Assembly: GCA_023393065.1 (NCBI GenBank)
Contig: JAEWMX010000013.1
Span: 1-64,000 of the forward strand
Direction of reading: 5' to 3'
Source: Bacillota bacterium
GTDB taxonomy: Bacteria > Bacillota_I > Bacilli_A > RFN20 > CAG-826
Length of the DNA stretch: 64,000 nt
The notes under the pieces are model-generated. The model was not told the origin of the DNA and made no database searches. It saw nothing but the letters and a program-made list of their open reading frames with translations. A program made the position numbers and the translations under genes. Below, in pieces: positions 7,496-16,257 of the stretch; position 1 is the first letter of the stretch; every line of letters begins with the position of its first letter.

Positions 7496-8320
7496 CTAAT
7501 GAGCGATGTACTCTTCCCGAAAAGTAACGTCGCAAGTACTGGGCTCTCGCACTCCTGGATCAAAAAAGATCTCACTTATTCCCGGAGGAAGGTAAAGAAA
7601 GTTATCATATGAAAAATCTTGATATTGGTAGATGTCAGTTACTTCACCATTTATCGTTCTTTTAATATATTGATCGATTGGATCAGATGAGACCTCAATC
7701 ACAGGATTTTCTCTTTCATCAACGAGCAAGCGAAGAGCGTTCACTACTTCTCCGTTTTGACGAATAATCAAACGTGGATTAAAGACGTTACCAGTAATTT
7801 TGATTTTAAGCGGGATGTTTTTGACACACTCGTTAGCCACATTCACTTTTCCATTAAATGAAATCGAATAGACATGTGTAAATCGATAAGGATAAGTTTT
7901 GCCCTCATCGGATTGGACGACATTAATTGTGGTCGATTTATCAATGAGCCAAAACGTTAAACATTCTATTTGAACACTACTCCGAATAATGCCTGATTCT
8001 ATCTGCCCTTTTGTTGTTGAGCGGATATTTACATAGCAATATTTCAAACCATCCGCCAGGTAATAAAGGCGTAGTTCTTTACTCTTAGTCACATAGTCTC
8101 GCCACTTAGTAAAACCCTCATAGCCTTCAAGAAAAATTAAAGTCAAGTTGATGACTCTTTGCTGCATTTTCCGTTTGTTTTCGACAAATTTATCTGCAAA
8201 ATCCTGATATTCAATATCAAAATCAAAGCCAAGACCATCAAGCGCTTCGATAAGTGTATTGTTTTTATAATCTAAAAAATAGGTGGTGCCTACTTCGTTA
8301 ACCAAATATAGTTTACGCAT
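7496..8320 (-). CDS. distal tail (Dit-like) protein
   Basis: A 274-residue protein directly after the tape measure gene, the canonical place of Dit in siphophages. The N-terminal half (about 1-130) resembles the Sipho_tail family belt domain, which forms the hexameric ring joining tail tube and baseplate. The C-terminal half (from about 150) is a second beta-rich domain ending in YLPPGISEIFFDPG. The start shares its last base with the tape measure stop region, so translation is probably coupled. Confidence 0.75.
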   Translation of the reverse strand: MRKLYLVNEVGTTYFLDYKNNTLIEALDGLGFDFDIEYQDFADKFVENKRKMQQRVINLTLIFLEGYEGFTKWRDYVTKSKELRLYYLADGLKYCYVNIRSTTKGQIESGIIRSSVQIECLTFWLIDKSTTINVVQSDEGKTYPYRFTHVYSISFNGKVNVANECVKNIPLKIKITGNVFNPRLIIRQNGEVVNALRLLVDERENPVIEVSSDPIDQYIKRTINGEVTDIYQYQDFSYDNFLYLPPGISEIFFDPGVREPSTCDVTFREEYIAH

Positions 8321-10623
8321 TAGTAAGCACCTCCTAGCGCGGCATTAATTGAATCAATATCGACATCGCCGCTCGTATTAATCGTCACGGTATTCGTCGT
8401 GCTCTTGTTCTCTACTTTATTGTTAGTGGTCGTATTATTTTTGACCGCATTTTTATCTGAGAAAGAGCCACCAGTGAATAGGTCCGCGATCCAAGTGAAA
8501 ACACCGCTCGCCTTATCTAGTAACCACTTAATCCCGTCAATGATGGCGGTTAGGATTTCTAAAATGGGTTCAAGGACCGCAAACAGCACTTCTAGCACAG
8601 GTATGATGACCGCCTTGATGACGCCGGCAAGCACGACCAAAATCGGAGAAATGGCTTCGATGATAGTAAAAAGCACGCTTAGCATCGTCATGAGCGGAGC
8701 AAGTAATACATTTAATAGAGGCTCAAGGAGTAGCATCAAAATACTGATGACTTCAATCACGATTCCAATGATCTCGATGATCGGTTTAAGTAAGGCTACG
8801 ATGATTTCTAAAATCGGATTTAGGATTTGAATAAAGATATCCAGTAGCGAAACTACTAGCTGAATGACGACATTAAGAATATCGACAACGACCATTATGA
8901 TTTTAATGAGTGGCCCTAGAATCGCATTGATTAATCCGAGCGCAGCTTCAACAATCTTAATAATTAAATCGATCAAGATTTTAATGATGACAACGATGGG
9001 ACCTAAAAGCGCCATGAGGACATCGATGATAGGGATCAATAGCTGTAAGACCATGTTGATAATCTCGGTAATGACCGGAATAAGTGACTCAATCAAATTA
9101 ATGATTACATCAAGAACGTCGACGATCATGTCCAAGACACCATCAAGTAGCGAGACAATGACATCAATGAGCGTATTAATCACGCCCATGAGCGCTTCAA
9201 TGATGGGCATCAATGCCTGGACCAAGGTCGAGACAAGTCCCATTAGTTTATCGATTAAACCGCCAAGAATATCAAATAGTCGTTTTAATAGTTCTCTAAA
9301 CTTTTCATTTTGTAATAAGACAACCGCCAGGATAGCAATCAGCGCTCCCCACCCTAAGGTTGAAAACTTGATCGCCGCTCCAGCAATCTTTACCGCCCCA
9401 CTTACAGCCGTAAAAGCTGTCTTTAATGTTGAAATCATCGGTAGCATTTTTGCAAATATTGATAAGGCTGGCCCTAAGGCAACCAATAGACCGGCAAAAA
9501 TACCAATAGTCGTTTTAACACCACTACTAAGGTTTTTCCACCAATCAAGGACTTTTCTGACGTTAGTAATTAATTTATCGCGAAGGGCGACGACAATCTT
9601 TTCTAGTGTTGGTAAGAGTAGTGTCGAAAAGCTCATGGCTAGCGAGGTTGTTGTTTGCTTTAAAGAGTCGAGTGCGTCCGTAAAACTGCCTGCAATTTCA
9701 GCATCTTCGGTAGAAACAACGCCTAATTCGCGCGCTTCTTCTCGCCAGCGCTCAATTTCACTAGCGGAAGCAGCAAGCACTGGAGCGAGTTCAGAGCCGA
9801 TTTTTTCACCAAAGAAAGCATTAGCAACAGCGGTTCTTGTCGCTTGATCTTCCACACCAGCTAGGGCACCGCGAATCACCTCAAAAGCCTGGTCTGCATT
9901 TAAGCCTTTTAGATCATTTACGGTTAGACCAATGAGGGCTAGTGACGCAGCAACTTTACTGGCGTCACCCGTAGCGATATCGCCAAGGATTGAGTTTACC
10001 TTAATAAATGCTTTATCCATTGCTTCAGTGGATGAACCGAGGATCTTAGCGGTATATTGCCACTCTTGTAGCGACTCAACTGAGAGCCCAAGCTTTGAAG
10101 CAGTGTCGGCAATTTCATCGACTGATTGAGCGGTTTTAATCGCTAGTGCGGCTAAAGCTGTGCCGGCCGCAATCGCAGGGGCTGTAATGTACTTTGTAAG
10201 CGAGGAGCCAATTTTACCAATAGCTGCAACATTGATGCCAGATAACTTTTTGATGTTATCTTCAGTTTTTTCTAGCTGTGAATTCAAGTTCGCAACTTCG
10301 GATTCAGTGTATTGAATAGAGCGCTTTAGTTTATTAAACTCCTGCTCACTCATCGCCCCAATTTCGACTGCTTTTTTAGCTTCTTCTAATTGCTTATTTT
10401 GTTCTTCTAACTTTTGTTTAGTTAGGGTTAGTATTTGATTCAACTTCTCTTGTTTTTGTTTCCAAAGGTCAAGATTGCCTGAATCATATTTTAAGTTTTT
10501 ATTAACGGCTGCTAGGTCTTTTTGCTGCTCTTTAAGTCCTGCATTTAAGGATTTGAGATTGGCTTCTAACTCGGTAGTATCAAGCCCTAGCTTAATGTTC
10601 ATGCCTTTTACTGTTTCAGCCAT
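8320..10623 (-). CDS. tail tape measure protein
   Basis: 767 residues. An N-terminal coiled coil (about 20-115) with KQKLEEQNKQLEEAKK-type heptads leads to a conserved TMP core (about 130-350, with TASKLGLSVESLQEWQYTA). Then comes a long stretch (about 420-690) of nearly uninterrupted Ile/Leu/Val-rich amphipathic helix repeats broken by Asp or Pro, and a Thr/Asn-rich tail. It sets tail length and passes DNA through the membrane. The large hydrophobic part is normal for this family. The long plus-strand reading frame opposite is only its shadow. Confidence 0.92.
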   Translation of the reverse strand: MAETVKGMNIKLGLDTTELEANLKSLNAGLKEQQKDLAAVNKNLKYDSGNLDLWKQKQEKLNQILTLTKQKLEEQNKQLEEAKKAVEIGAMSEQEFNKLKRSIQYTESEVANLNSQLEKTEDNIKKLSGINVAAIGKIGSSLTKYITAPAIAAGTALAALAIKTAQSVDEIADTASKLGLSVESLQEWQYTAKILGSSTEAMDKAFIKVNSILGDIATGDASKVAASLALIGLTVNDLKGLNADQAFEVIRGALAGVEDQATRTAVANAFFGEKIGSELAPVLAASASEIERWREEARELGVVSTEDAEIAGSFTDALDSLKQTTTSLAMSFSTLLLPTLEKIVVALRDKLITNVRKVLDWWKNLSSGVKTTIGIFAGLLVALGPALSIFAKMLPMISTLKTAFTAVSGAVKIAGAAIKFSTLGWGALIAILAVVLLQNEKFRELLKRLFDILGGLIDKLMGLVSTLVQALMPIIEALMGVINTLIDVIVSLLDGVLDMIVDVLDVIINLIESLIPVITEIINMVLQLLIPIIDVLMALLGPIVVIIKILIDLIIKIVEAALGLINAILGPLIKIIMVVVDILNVVIQLVVSLLDIFIQILNPILEIIVALLKPIIEIIGIVIEVISILMLLLEPLLNVLLAPLMTMLSVLFTIIEAISPILVVLAGVIKAVIIPVLEVLFAVLEPILEILTAIIDGIKWLLDKASGVFTWIADLFTGGSFSDKNAVKNNTTTNNKVENKSTTNTVTINTSGDVDIDSINAALGGAY

Positions 10624-10635
10624 GTTCTCGCCCTC

Positions 10636-10902
10636 CTAACCTAAAAATTTATCGATATCCTGTTGAGTGGCAGTTCGACTAGGTGTTTCACCTGCATAGA
10701 CATTCTTTTGGATCTCGACGATTTCTAAGTAAGTTTGAATGTCAAAAAACTCGCTATCACGGATTGGAATTCCTAATTGCGCCAAGTTGTAAATTATATT
10801 TGCCGTGAAACTATGTAAACTTGGCCCACTATCGCGGGGAGTCTTGTCCGCCGGCTTTGTTTTTGTTAACGGATCCAAGTAACTCAGCAATAACGGTAGC
10901 AA
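10636..10902 (-). CDS. tail assembly chaperone, frameshift extension (GT part)
   Basis: This frame overlaps the end of the upstream chaperone gene in the +1 frame. Its only early start is a TTG with no ribosome site, so it is best read as the T part of a G-GT fusion made by programmed frameshifting. The useful part runs from about 10860 to the stop at 10636 (about 75 residues), ending TATQQDIDKFLG. It lies just before the tape measure gene, as in lambda-like tails, where GT binds the tape measure during assembly. Confidence 0.75.
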   Translation of the reverse strand: MLPLLLSYLDPLTKTKPADKTPRDSGPSLHSFTANIIYNLAQLGIPIRDSEFFDIQTYLEIVEIQKNVYAGETPSRTATQQDIDKFLG

Positions 10903-11182
10903 GGGTGCTTAACTCATCGGTGGCATTTAAAACCGAAAAGTCGAACCCCTGCAAGAATTTATCGTAAGTAATGGTCGTGAATGGTTTGTGTAGAATAAAG
11001 ACGATTCTAAACAAGATATCGATGAATTTTCCGACATCCTCTTTATTCGCCTGGAGTGCTTTATCGAGCGCATCCACATCACTAAATAACTCAGTCCCGA
11101 ATACTTGCCGATAGGAAATAATCGTAAAAAGGGAGGAAGCGAGCTTGTACTCTTTCCCCCCTAAGGTGATTGTTCTTTCCAT
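10829..11182 (-). CDS. tail assembly chaperone (G-type)
   Basis: A 117-residue protein between the major tail protein and the tape measure gene, starting MERTITLGGKEYKL, typical of siphophage tail chaperones. Near its end the minus strand reads AAC AAA AAC AAA GCC (about 10867-10853). tRNA-Lys can slip forward one base on AAA-A or AAA-G, which would switch reading into the following frame. The stop of this frame is TAG at 10829. Confidence 0.78.
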   Translation of the reverse strand: MERTITLGGKEYKLASSLFTIISYRQVFGTELFSDVDALDKALQANKEDVGKFIDILFRIVFILHKPFTTITYDKFLQGFDFSVLNATDELSTLATVIAELLGSVNKNKAGGQDSPR

Positions 11183-11185
11183 TGT

Positions 11186-11761
11186 TTATACCACCGTAAT
11201 CACAGGGATTGTTGGCGCGGATGTTAAGAAATTCGTGTAGTTACTATCGCCAATCGCCGCGACACTGTTCGTGATCAAGTGTTCGCCAACTTCAAGTGGA
11301 CGAGCGGTAATATTTAAGGTGATGGCATTAGCTTCGGCCGAGTCTGTTTTCGACTTTGTTGCCTCACTAATCGGCGTGACGTTACATAGATAAAACCATG
11401 CTCGACGTGCTTTGGCATCGCCTTGAAACTCAAGTCCGAGCGCAAAGGTGACCGTTTTTGCATTGGCCACTTCGACAATGTTGCCGTTAGCAAGCCGTTT
11501 ATAACCGAGGATGTTAATCTTAAATTCCTCAGTGATTTCAGTTAGCTTTAAGGTAAGTGTTCTGCCTGCGTTTTGGACGAGGTTAGCAATCACGACATCA
11601 TCAGCATAAACGGCTGTTGAACCGCCGACGATATCACTTGTGAATTCTTGTGCTCCTGGTAGAGCAATGGGGGCCGCATAAGTAAAGGTTCCATCAGTTC
11701 CCTGTGTTGCGATCGAATAATGAACATTTCGTAGCCCATACGTAATTTTGTTGTTAGCCAT
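11186..11761 (-). CDS. major tail (tube) protein
   Basis: 191 residues, starting MANNKITYGLRNVHYS, with a beta-rich composition and a PGAQEFTSDI-type loop, in the family of phi13/TP901-like major tail tube proteins. The position fits exactly: after the tail completion gene and before the tail chaperones. It polymerises as stacked hexamers around the tape measure. The 3-base gap to the chaperone gene indicates the same late operon. Confidence 0.82.
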   Translation of the reverse strand: MANNKITYGLRNVHYSIATQGTDGTFTYAAPIALPGAQEFTSDIVGGSTAVYADDVVIANLVQNAGRTLTLKLTEITEEFKINILGYKRLANGNIVEVANAKTVTFALGLEFQGDAKARRAWFYLCNVTPISEATKSKTDSAEANAITLNITARPLEVGEHLITNSVAAIGDSNYTNFLTSAPTIPVITVV

Positions 11762-11763
11762 AA

Positions 11764-12099
11764 TTAAATTTCCTCCAGTCTAACTTCATAGACTTTATTT
11801 ATTGAACCGTCCTCATTGCTATATTCGGATAGGTTTTCCGGCGTGTATCCGGCTTGAAGTAATGTGCGGACCAGTTTGTTTTCTTGGTTCACATCCTTCT
11901 TTTTAGTAATCAACGTGATCTGAATGATACTCGTATAAAAAACCGGCTTATCTTCAGCAAATACCGATGCTCGTTTACTCGTTTCTTGAAACACAATAAA
12001 GGGCGGTTCGGCATTATCTTCGTTGTCATAGGCATTGGTAGCATAAAACACTTTATCGACAACGCTTAATAAAGTGGTTCGTAGCTTTTCTAAATACAT
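11764..12099 (-). CDS. tail completion / head-tail joining protein
   Basis: 111 residues, in the place of the tail terminator between the gp10-like protein and the major tail protein. The N-terminal helix (LEKLRTTLLSVVDKVFY) followed by beta segments around PPFIVFQET resembles the DUF3168-type tail completion family. It would cap the tail tube and join it to the head. The family assignment rests mainly on position and pattern. Confidence 0.6.
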   Translation of the reverse strand: MYLEKLRTTLLSVVDKVFYATNAYDNEDNAEPPFIVFQETSKRASVFAEDKPVFYTSIIQITLITKKKDVNQENKLVRTLLQAGYTPENLSEYSNEDGSINKVYEVRLEEI

Positions 12100-12102
12100 G
12101 GA

Positions 12103-12480
12103 TTAGCCAGCCTGTCTAATGATCTGCCTGATCTCTTCAAGCATAAGTGGGGTTAGTAATTCGTATGATGGTCGTAAATAGGGCCTAGCCGCGACAAGCT
12201 TGCCACTTCGATGCTTGAAGCCAAACTCGACTAAATGGACGAGGCCGCTCTGTGTTTTTGAGTAGATGACAATGATACGATTTGCCCCTTCGCCATATGA
12301 CTCCTTAACAAAGGAATCAGCGAGGGCGTTAGGAGCACCACTTCGAGGAGCATTAGTGCGAATGTAATCAATAATGTTATCGGCTGTTTTATCAAGACTA
12401 GCTTCGATTTGCGTGGTGACATCTTTTGAATATGCTACTACGCTTCTTTCGATTTCTTCTGTAAGTTTACTAGGATCCAT
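12103..12480 (-). CDS. HK97 gp10-like head-tail protein
   Basis: 125 residues. The pattern NAPRSGAPNALADSF, then a central VHLVEFGFKHRSGK and ARPYLRPS, is the signature of the HK97 gp10 family. It belongs to the neck/tail-joining proteins of siphophages. The start overlaps the end of the adaptor gene by 11 bases. A typical member with no unusual features. Confidence 0.82.
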   Translation of the reverse strand: MDPSKLTEEIERSVVAYSKDVTTQIEASLDKTADNIIDYIRTNAPRSGAPNALADSFVKESYGEGANRIIVIYSKTQSGLVHLVEFGFKHRSGKLVAARPYLRPSYELLTPLMLEEIRQIIRQAG

Positions 12481-12820
12481 GGTCGAGAATCTCCTCCCAC
12501 TTTAAAGGCGTCTCCGAAAGGTAAAGTTCGATGTACTGCCCGTTAAGATATGTGCGTTTGATTTCATAAATTTTCTCGTAACGAGGAAAGTAAGCGTATT
12601 TGCTTCCGTCATAAATAAATGATTGAATGCTCACCTTAAAATCAAATAAGACTTTTGTTTGTAAAGATGAATAATATTCCTTGGAAGAGATGGAGCTGAT
12701 AACTCCACCCACCTCCTTGGAGCCGACCAACCGCCAAGTCTTGTTACCAAGATTATCGACAGCTGTTTTAACACGAAATAGGATGAAGGAAGTATTGTAG
12801 GAATTAGGATACGCAATCAT
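12470..12820 (-). CDS. phage head closure / head-tail adaptor
   Basis: 116 residues, small beta-barrel type with a VGSKEVGGVISSISSKEYY stretch near 30-50 and a final YLSETPLKWEEI, in the SPP1 gp16 / head-closure family. It sits between the connector gene and the gp10-like gene, as expected for the stopper ring below the portal. Confidence 0.68.
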   Translation of the reverse strand: MIAYPNSYNTSFILFRVKTAVDNLGNKTWRLVGSKEVGGVISSISSKEYYSSLQTKVLFDFKVSIQSFIYDGSKYAYFPRYEKIYEIKRTYLNGQYIELYLSETPLKWEEILDHGS

Positions 12821-12838
12821 AGGGAAACCCGAGGATTA

Positions 12839-13153
12839 TCACCCATGAGGAGCACCATTAACCTCAGAGGCTAGAGGCACGAGGCATAACTGTCTGAGTA
12901 AGACATCAAAGCTCTTAGGCAACTCTCTCACCGTACCGTCGCTTTTGAAGCCAAAGTTAGTCTTCACAAATATGATAATAAGAGCTTTTACCAATGAGTT
13001 ATCGCTCGATTCAGCGATTTCACGAGGAACTCCAGCCGTTATCAGCAGCCGGCGGCACGAAGCAATATGAACTAACAACTCATCATCGGCATAGTTTTCG
13101 GTTACAGGGATTAGCAAAGATTTTTTAGCTATCTCCAGCATGTTTTCACTCAT
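12839..13153 (-). CDS. head-tail connector (gp6-like)
   Basis: 104 residues from ATG 13153, chosen because GGGAGG precedes it by eight bases; the longer frame to 13246 has no ribosome site. It is helical, with ADDELLVHIASCRRLLITAGV, a pattern of the small helical gp6/gp15-type connector proteins that bind below the portal. It directly follows the capsid gene. Confidence 0.68.
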   Translation of the reverse strand: MSENMLEIAKKSLLIPVTENYADDELLVHIASCRRLLITAGVPREIAESSDNSLVKALIIIFVKTNFGFKSDGTVRELPKSFDVLLRQLCLVPLASEVNGAPHG

Positions 13154-13271
13154 CACAAATACCTCCCTATCTTTTAGATATTTTCCTATTCGCTTAAACG
13201 ATAGGCCGTCTAGTCCGAAGACATCAGACCTACGTGTTTCGACCAATAATTAGATGTTGCTTATTAGGCAA

Positions 13272-14414
13272 CTAGCCAGCAGGTTCTGTGGCTTTTTTCT
13301 TGATTCGTAAGAATCCTTTATATCCGACTACGTTACCGCCAGTAAACACGGAGGCTTTGTAGCTGATGATCCCATCTTTGAACTTGTAATCAGTTGATTT
13401 AGCAATTTCAACAGGTGAGAACACGGGTACTTCATAGTTCGTAAGCGCACCATAGGCGATACAGTAAGTACCAGCAGCAGTGCTTGGATCGGCGATGGAA
13501 CCGCAGTTGCTATTGATGATATATGGAATGCCATCAATCGTGGATGCGCTGTAATCGACGATATGTACTTTGCGTCCTTCAGAGGTCCGAAGATTTGCGA
13601 AAGCGCGCAAGTCATTTTTACTTAAAATTAAGGCCGCTCCACCTTCGACTTCTTCATCCCCACCATAAGCGTAGATAATTTCATCAAGTGTGGTTTCGTC
13701 AATGGTCTCAATCTCGACATCAGTATTGTCAGCGAGTGCTTCTACACCGGTCGCAAAGATGCCTTTAAACGTGTTAGTGGTTCCGGCACCGCGTAAGATT
13801 TGTTGCGAGATTTTCTTGCGAAGTGCAATGTTAATTCCTTTTAACACTTCTTGCGAATAAGGAAGCGCTGGTAGTTTTTCCAGCTCTTCAGTGATTTCAG
13901 CGTAAGCCGTCACTTTTACTTTAGTAATGGTTGCATAACCGAACGTCGGCTCAGCCGTTGTGTAAGGATCACCTTCAGCGGTAAGACCAGCGATTCCATT
14001 CGTTTTGATGAAAGACTTCTTATACGTCTCTCCACCTTCCAAATTTACAATTTTCACTCGATCGACAAGTGTAGAAACTTCACGGAACGGATATTCACCG
14101 ATCGCGGTGTTTGTGTGTGAGGGCAGTAAGACATTACTAGAAGTAACCGTAACTGTGCGACCTTCTTTTAAGTCCTTACCGCGTTTTTCCATGTTTTCGA
14201 CCATTTGATTGTCATCACGTGTTTGGATCATCGGCGACTTATCAAACTTACGCTTCATGACGAGTTTCTTTTCAATGAGATCCCGTTCCTCATTCAGCGT
14301 ATCTGTTTCCGTTTCGAGTTTTTCGAGTTCGGAAATGTTATCTTCTTTTTCTGCTAGGCCGCGAATTTCATTCAAGCGGTCAGCAATTTCTTTTTTGCGA
14401 ATTTCTAAATTCAT
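13272..14414 (-). CDS. major capsid protein, HK97 fold
   Basis: 380 residues. The first 60 or so form a coiled coil (scaffold-like delta domain) that the neighbouring protease probably removes. The rest has HK97-family features, including GITAEGDPYTTAEPTFG-like and LRRGAGTTNTFKGIFATG-like segments (residues about 135-215), and ends in GGNVVGYKGFLRI. A GGAGG site precedes the ATG. The gene lies downstream of portal and protease as usual. Confidence 0.92.
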   Translation of the reverse strand: MNLEIRKKEIADRLNEIRGLAEKEDNISELEKLETETDTLNEERDLIEKKLVMKRKFDKSPMIQTRDDNQMVENMEKRGKDLKEGRTVTVTSSNVLLPSHTNTAIGEYPFREVSTLVDRVKIVNLEGGETYKKSFIKTNGIAGLTAEGDPYTTAEPTFGYATITKVKVTAYAEITEELEKLPALPYSQEVLKGINIALRKKISQQILRGAGTTNTFKGIFATGVEALADNTDVEIETIDETTLDEIIYAYGGDEEVEGGAALILSKNDLRAFANLRTSEGRKVHIVDYSASTIDGIPYIINSNCGSIADPSTAAGTYCIAYGALTNYEVPVFSPVEIAKSTDYKFKDGIISYKASVFTGGNVVGYKGFLRIKKKATEPAG

Positions 14415-14427
14415 GTGTGAATTCCTC

Positions 14428-15036
14428 CTAAATATTCGTTTTTAATTTGAGTCTTTTGCGTATTACTTGTCTCATCTGCTCGTTTTTCACATTCTCCAAT
14501 GCCCCTAGTTCCGCATCCGCGATTTCTAAGGAACGAGTCAGTGCATCAATAGAGGTGCCCTCATAGGCTGGTAAATCCACGACCGAAACATCATACAAAC
14601 GATCAATCTGCGTGATAGTCCGTTTCGGCACTTCTCCACTTCTATCCCAGCTTTGACTTTTGACAGTAAAAGCAAATGACATCTTGTCTAGTAACCCAGC
14701 GACAATCGATTTATAAACATCCCGATTTGACTGAGTATCAATTAATTCGGCTCTAATCTTGAGGCCACGTTCATCAATTTGAAAGGTGAGCGAACCATTA
14801 CGAGTCCGCGCTAGTATAAGGCGGTTGTCGGTATGGTTATATTTGAGCGGCACATCTTGTAAATCAGCGCCTTCAAGAGATCGTTGATCGATAACTTCTG
14901 TAAAACCATGTTCTCTATCACCGATGAGCGTTTCTTGGTTAAAAACGATTGCATAACCTTCAATAATCATTTTTTCAGCTTCATCAGGGCTTTTACCTTC
15001 AATGGTAGAAAACCGAACTTCTTTATTTTTTAACAT
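14428..15036 (-). CDS. prohead protease (HK97 family)
   Basis: 202 residues from ATG 15036; GGAGG lies about 6 bases upstream, and the longer frame is only overlap with portal. GYAIVFNQETL, then a histidine in YNHTDNRLI and a serine in DKMSFAF, give the herpes/HK97 protease catalytic pattern. It matures the capsid by cutting the delta domain. It overlaps the portal gene by 14 bases. Confidence 0.88.
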   Translation of the reverse strand: MLKNKEVRFSTIEGKSPDEAEKMIIEGYAIVFNQETLIGDREHGFTEVIDQRSLEGADLQDVPLKYNHTDNRLILARTRNGSLTFQIDERGLKIRAELIDTQSNRDVYKSIVAGLLDKMSFAFTVKSQSWDRSGEVPKRTITQIDRLYDVSVVDLPAYEGTSIDALTRSLEIADAELGALENVKNEQMRQVIRKRLKLKTNI

Positions 15037-16249
15037 CTTCTTCCTCCTTCGGCTCTTCACCGACTTGGTATTTGTTCGCGCTATTTGCGTCGACATAGTT
15101 AAGTGATTGGAGACGCTTATCTCCGCCTTCGATTGGCTCAAGACCTAGTAAACTTCTCGATTCATTTAAAGAGAGGATTCCTAGTCCCATTAGTTTTTCA
15201 ATCGCACTGACTTTGGTGTTCCATGACGCGTATTGTAAACGCTCGGAGTAAAAGACAATTTGCTCTCCGTTTTCTAGATTGTTTCTCGTTAAGAGTGCTT
15301 TAGAAAAGGTCTCTGAAAAAGCAATAGCGATGCCTTCAATCGTCCCTTCATAAAATGCGTTATATTCATCCTCGGTGTATTTGTTGTCATAGATTGATTC
15401 ACTGACACCGAAATAGGTGATGATCTTCTTTTGTAGGAAAGTGAGCGTCTCACTACTGACGAGTTTGGGATCGACACTTAGCGGTATGTAATCACTTTTA
15501 AGGTCGACGGGGACTATTGAAGAATTGCCATTTATCGTCGCCTCTTTAAGCGCACGATCGAATTCATCCTTCTGTGCTTTTTTATCTTTTTCCGAGAGCA
15601 GCCCATTGATTTTTAGTAAGCCTTTAATTTGAAAGCTACTTCTGATGGCGTTATCAATTCCCTGGAGCACAGAGTCGTTAATCTTGATGGTCTTTAAGAT
15701 TGCAGAATGGTCTGAGATTGCTCCACTGCCACCGAAGATATCGTTGAGGCCATAGAACCTCCGCATGTGAATGATGGATTCATAGGGCAGAGTATAGGCT
15801 CTTCCATCTAGAAAAGAAAAACGGAGGTATAAATCTCCGCTTGAATCTTTAATCGCCTCGACTGAGTTAGGTTTGATTGGCCATAACTCTTTTAGTTCAT
15901 AGGTGTTTTCGTCATAAACTGGATAAATGAATGCGTTATTGTTTAGATATAAAAGTGTCACCACTCGATAGATAAAATCGTAAGGCGTCATCAATGGATT
16001 AGGCTGATATTTTAGTAAATATGCGAGTGTTCCCTTTTTCTCCACGACTGACGAGTTATCAAGGTTTTTTACATATCGCGGTTTAAGTTTTGCAGCATGA
16101 GTTGCGATGCGATCGATACAAATCTTGACGACATCACTGGCGTTGATATTGTTGCCAAAATCGTTAAATATATTTAAGGTTGATTGAAAAACTTTTGTGT
16201 CGTAATTCATCGGCTCAACGGTTTTCTTTTTTCTTGTAAATAATCCCAT
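15023..16249 (-). CDS. portal protein
   Basis: 408 residues, HK97/SPP1-type portal with a DVVKICIDRIATHAAKL N-terminal segment and the LLKYQPNPLMTPYDFIYRVV segment near 85-105. It forms the dodecameric ring at one capsid vertex that binds terminase and lets DNA in. It lies between terminase (8-base gap) and protease, the classic order. Confidence 0.9.
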   Translation of the reverse strand: MGLFTRKKKTVEPMNYDTKVFQSTLNIFNDFGNNINASDVVKICIDRIATHAAKLKPRYVKNLDNSSVVEKKGTLAYLLKYQPNPLMTPYDFIYRVVTLLYLNNNAFIYPVYDENTYELKELWPIKPNSVEAIKDSSGDLYLRFSFLDGRAYTLPYESIIHMRRFYGLNDIFGGSGAISDHSAILKTIKINDSVLQGIDNAIRSSFQIKGLLKINGLLSEKDKKAQKDEFDRALKEATINGNSSIVPVDLKSDYIPLSVDPKLVSSETLTFLQKKIITYFGVSESIYDNKYTEDEYNAFYEGTIEGIAIAFSETFSKALLTRNNLENGEQIVFYSERLQYASWNTKVSAIEKLMGLGILSLNESRSLLGLEPIEGGDKRLQSLNYVDANSANKYQVGEEPKEEEDVKK

Positions 16250-16257
16250 AAAGCCTC

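Noticed and set aside
8864..9847. Long plus-strand reading frame (327 residues) opposite the tape measure gene
   Set aside because: It is the shadow of the repetitive tape measure sequence: low-complexity Met/Ile/Thr/Ser composition, no ribosome site, no domain, and opposite to all neighbouring genes.
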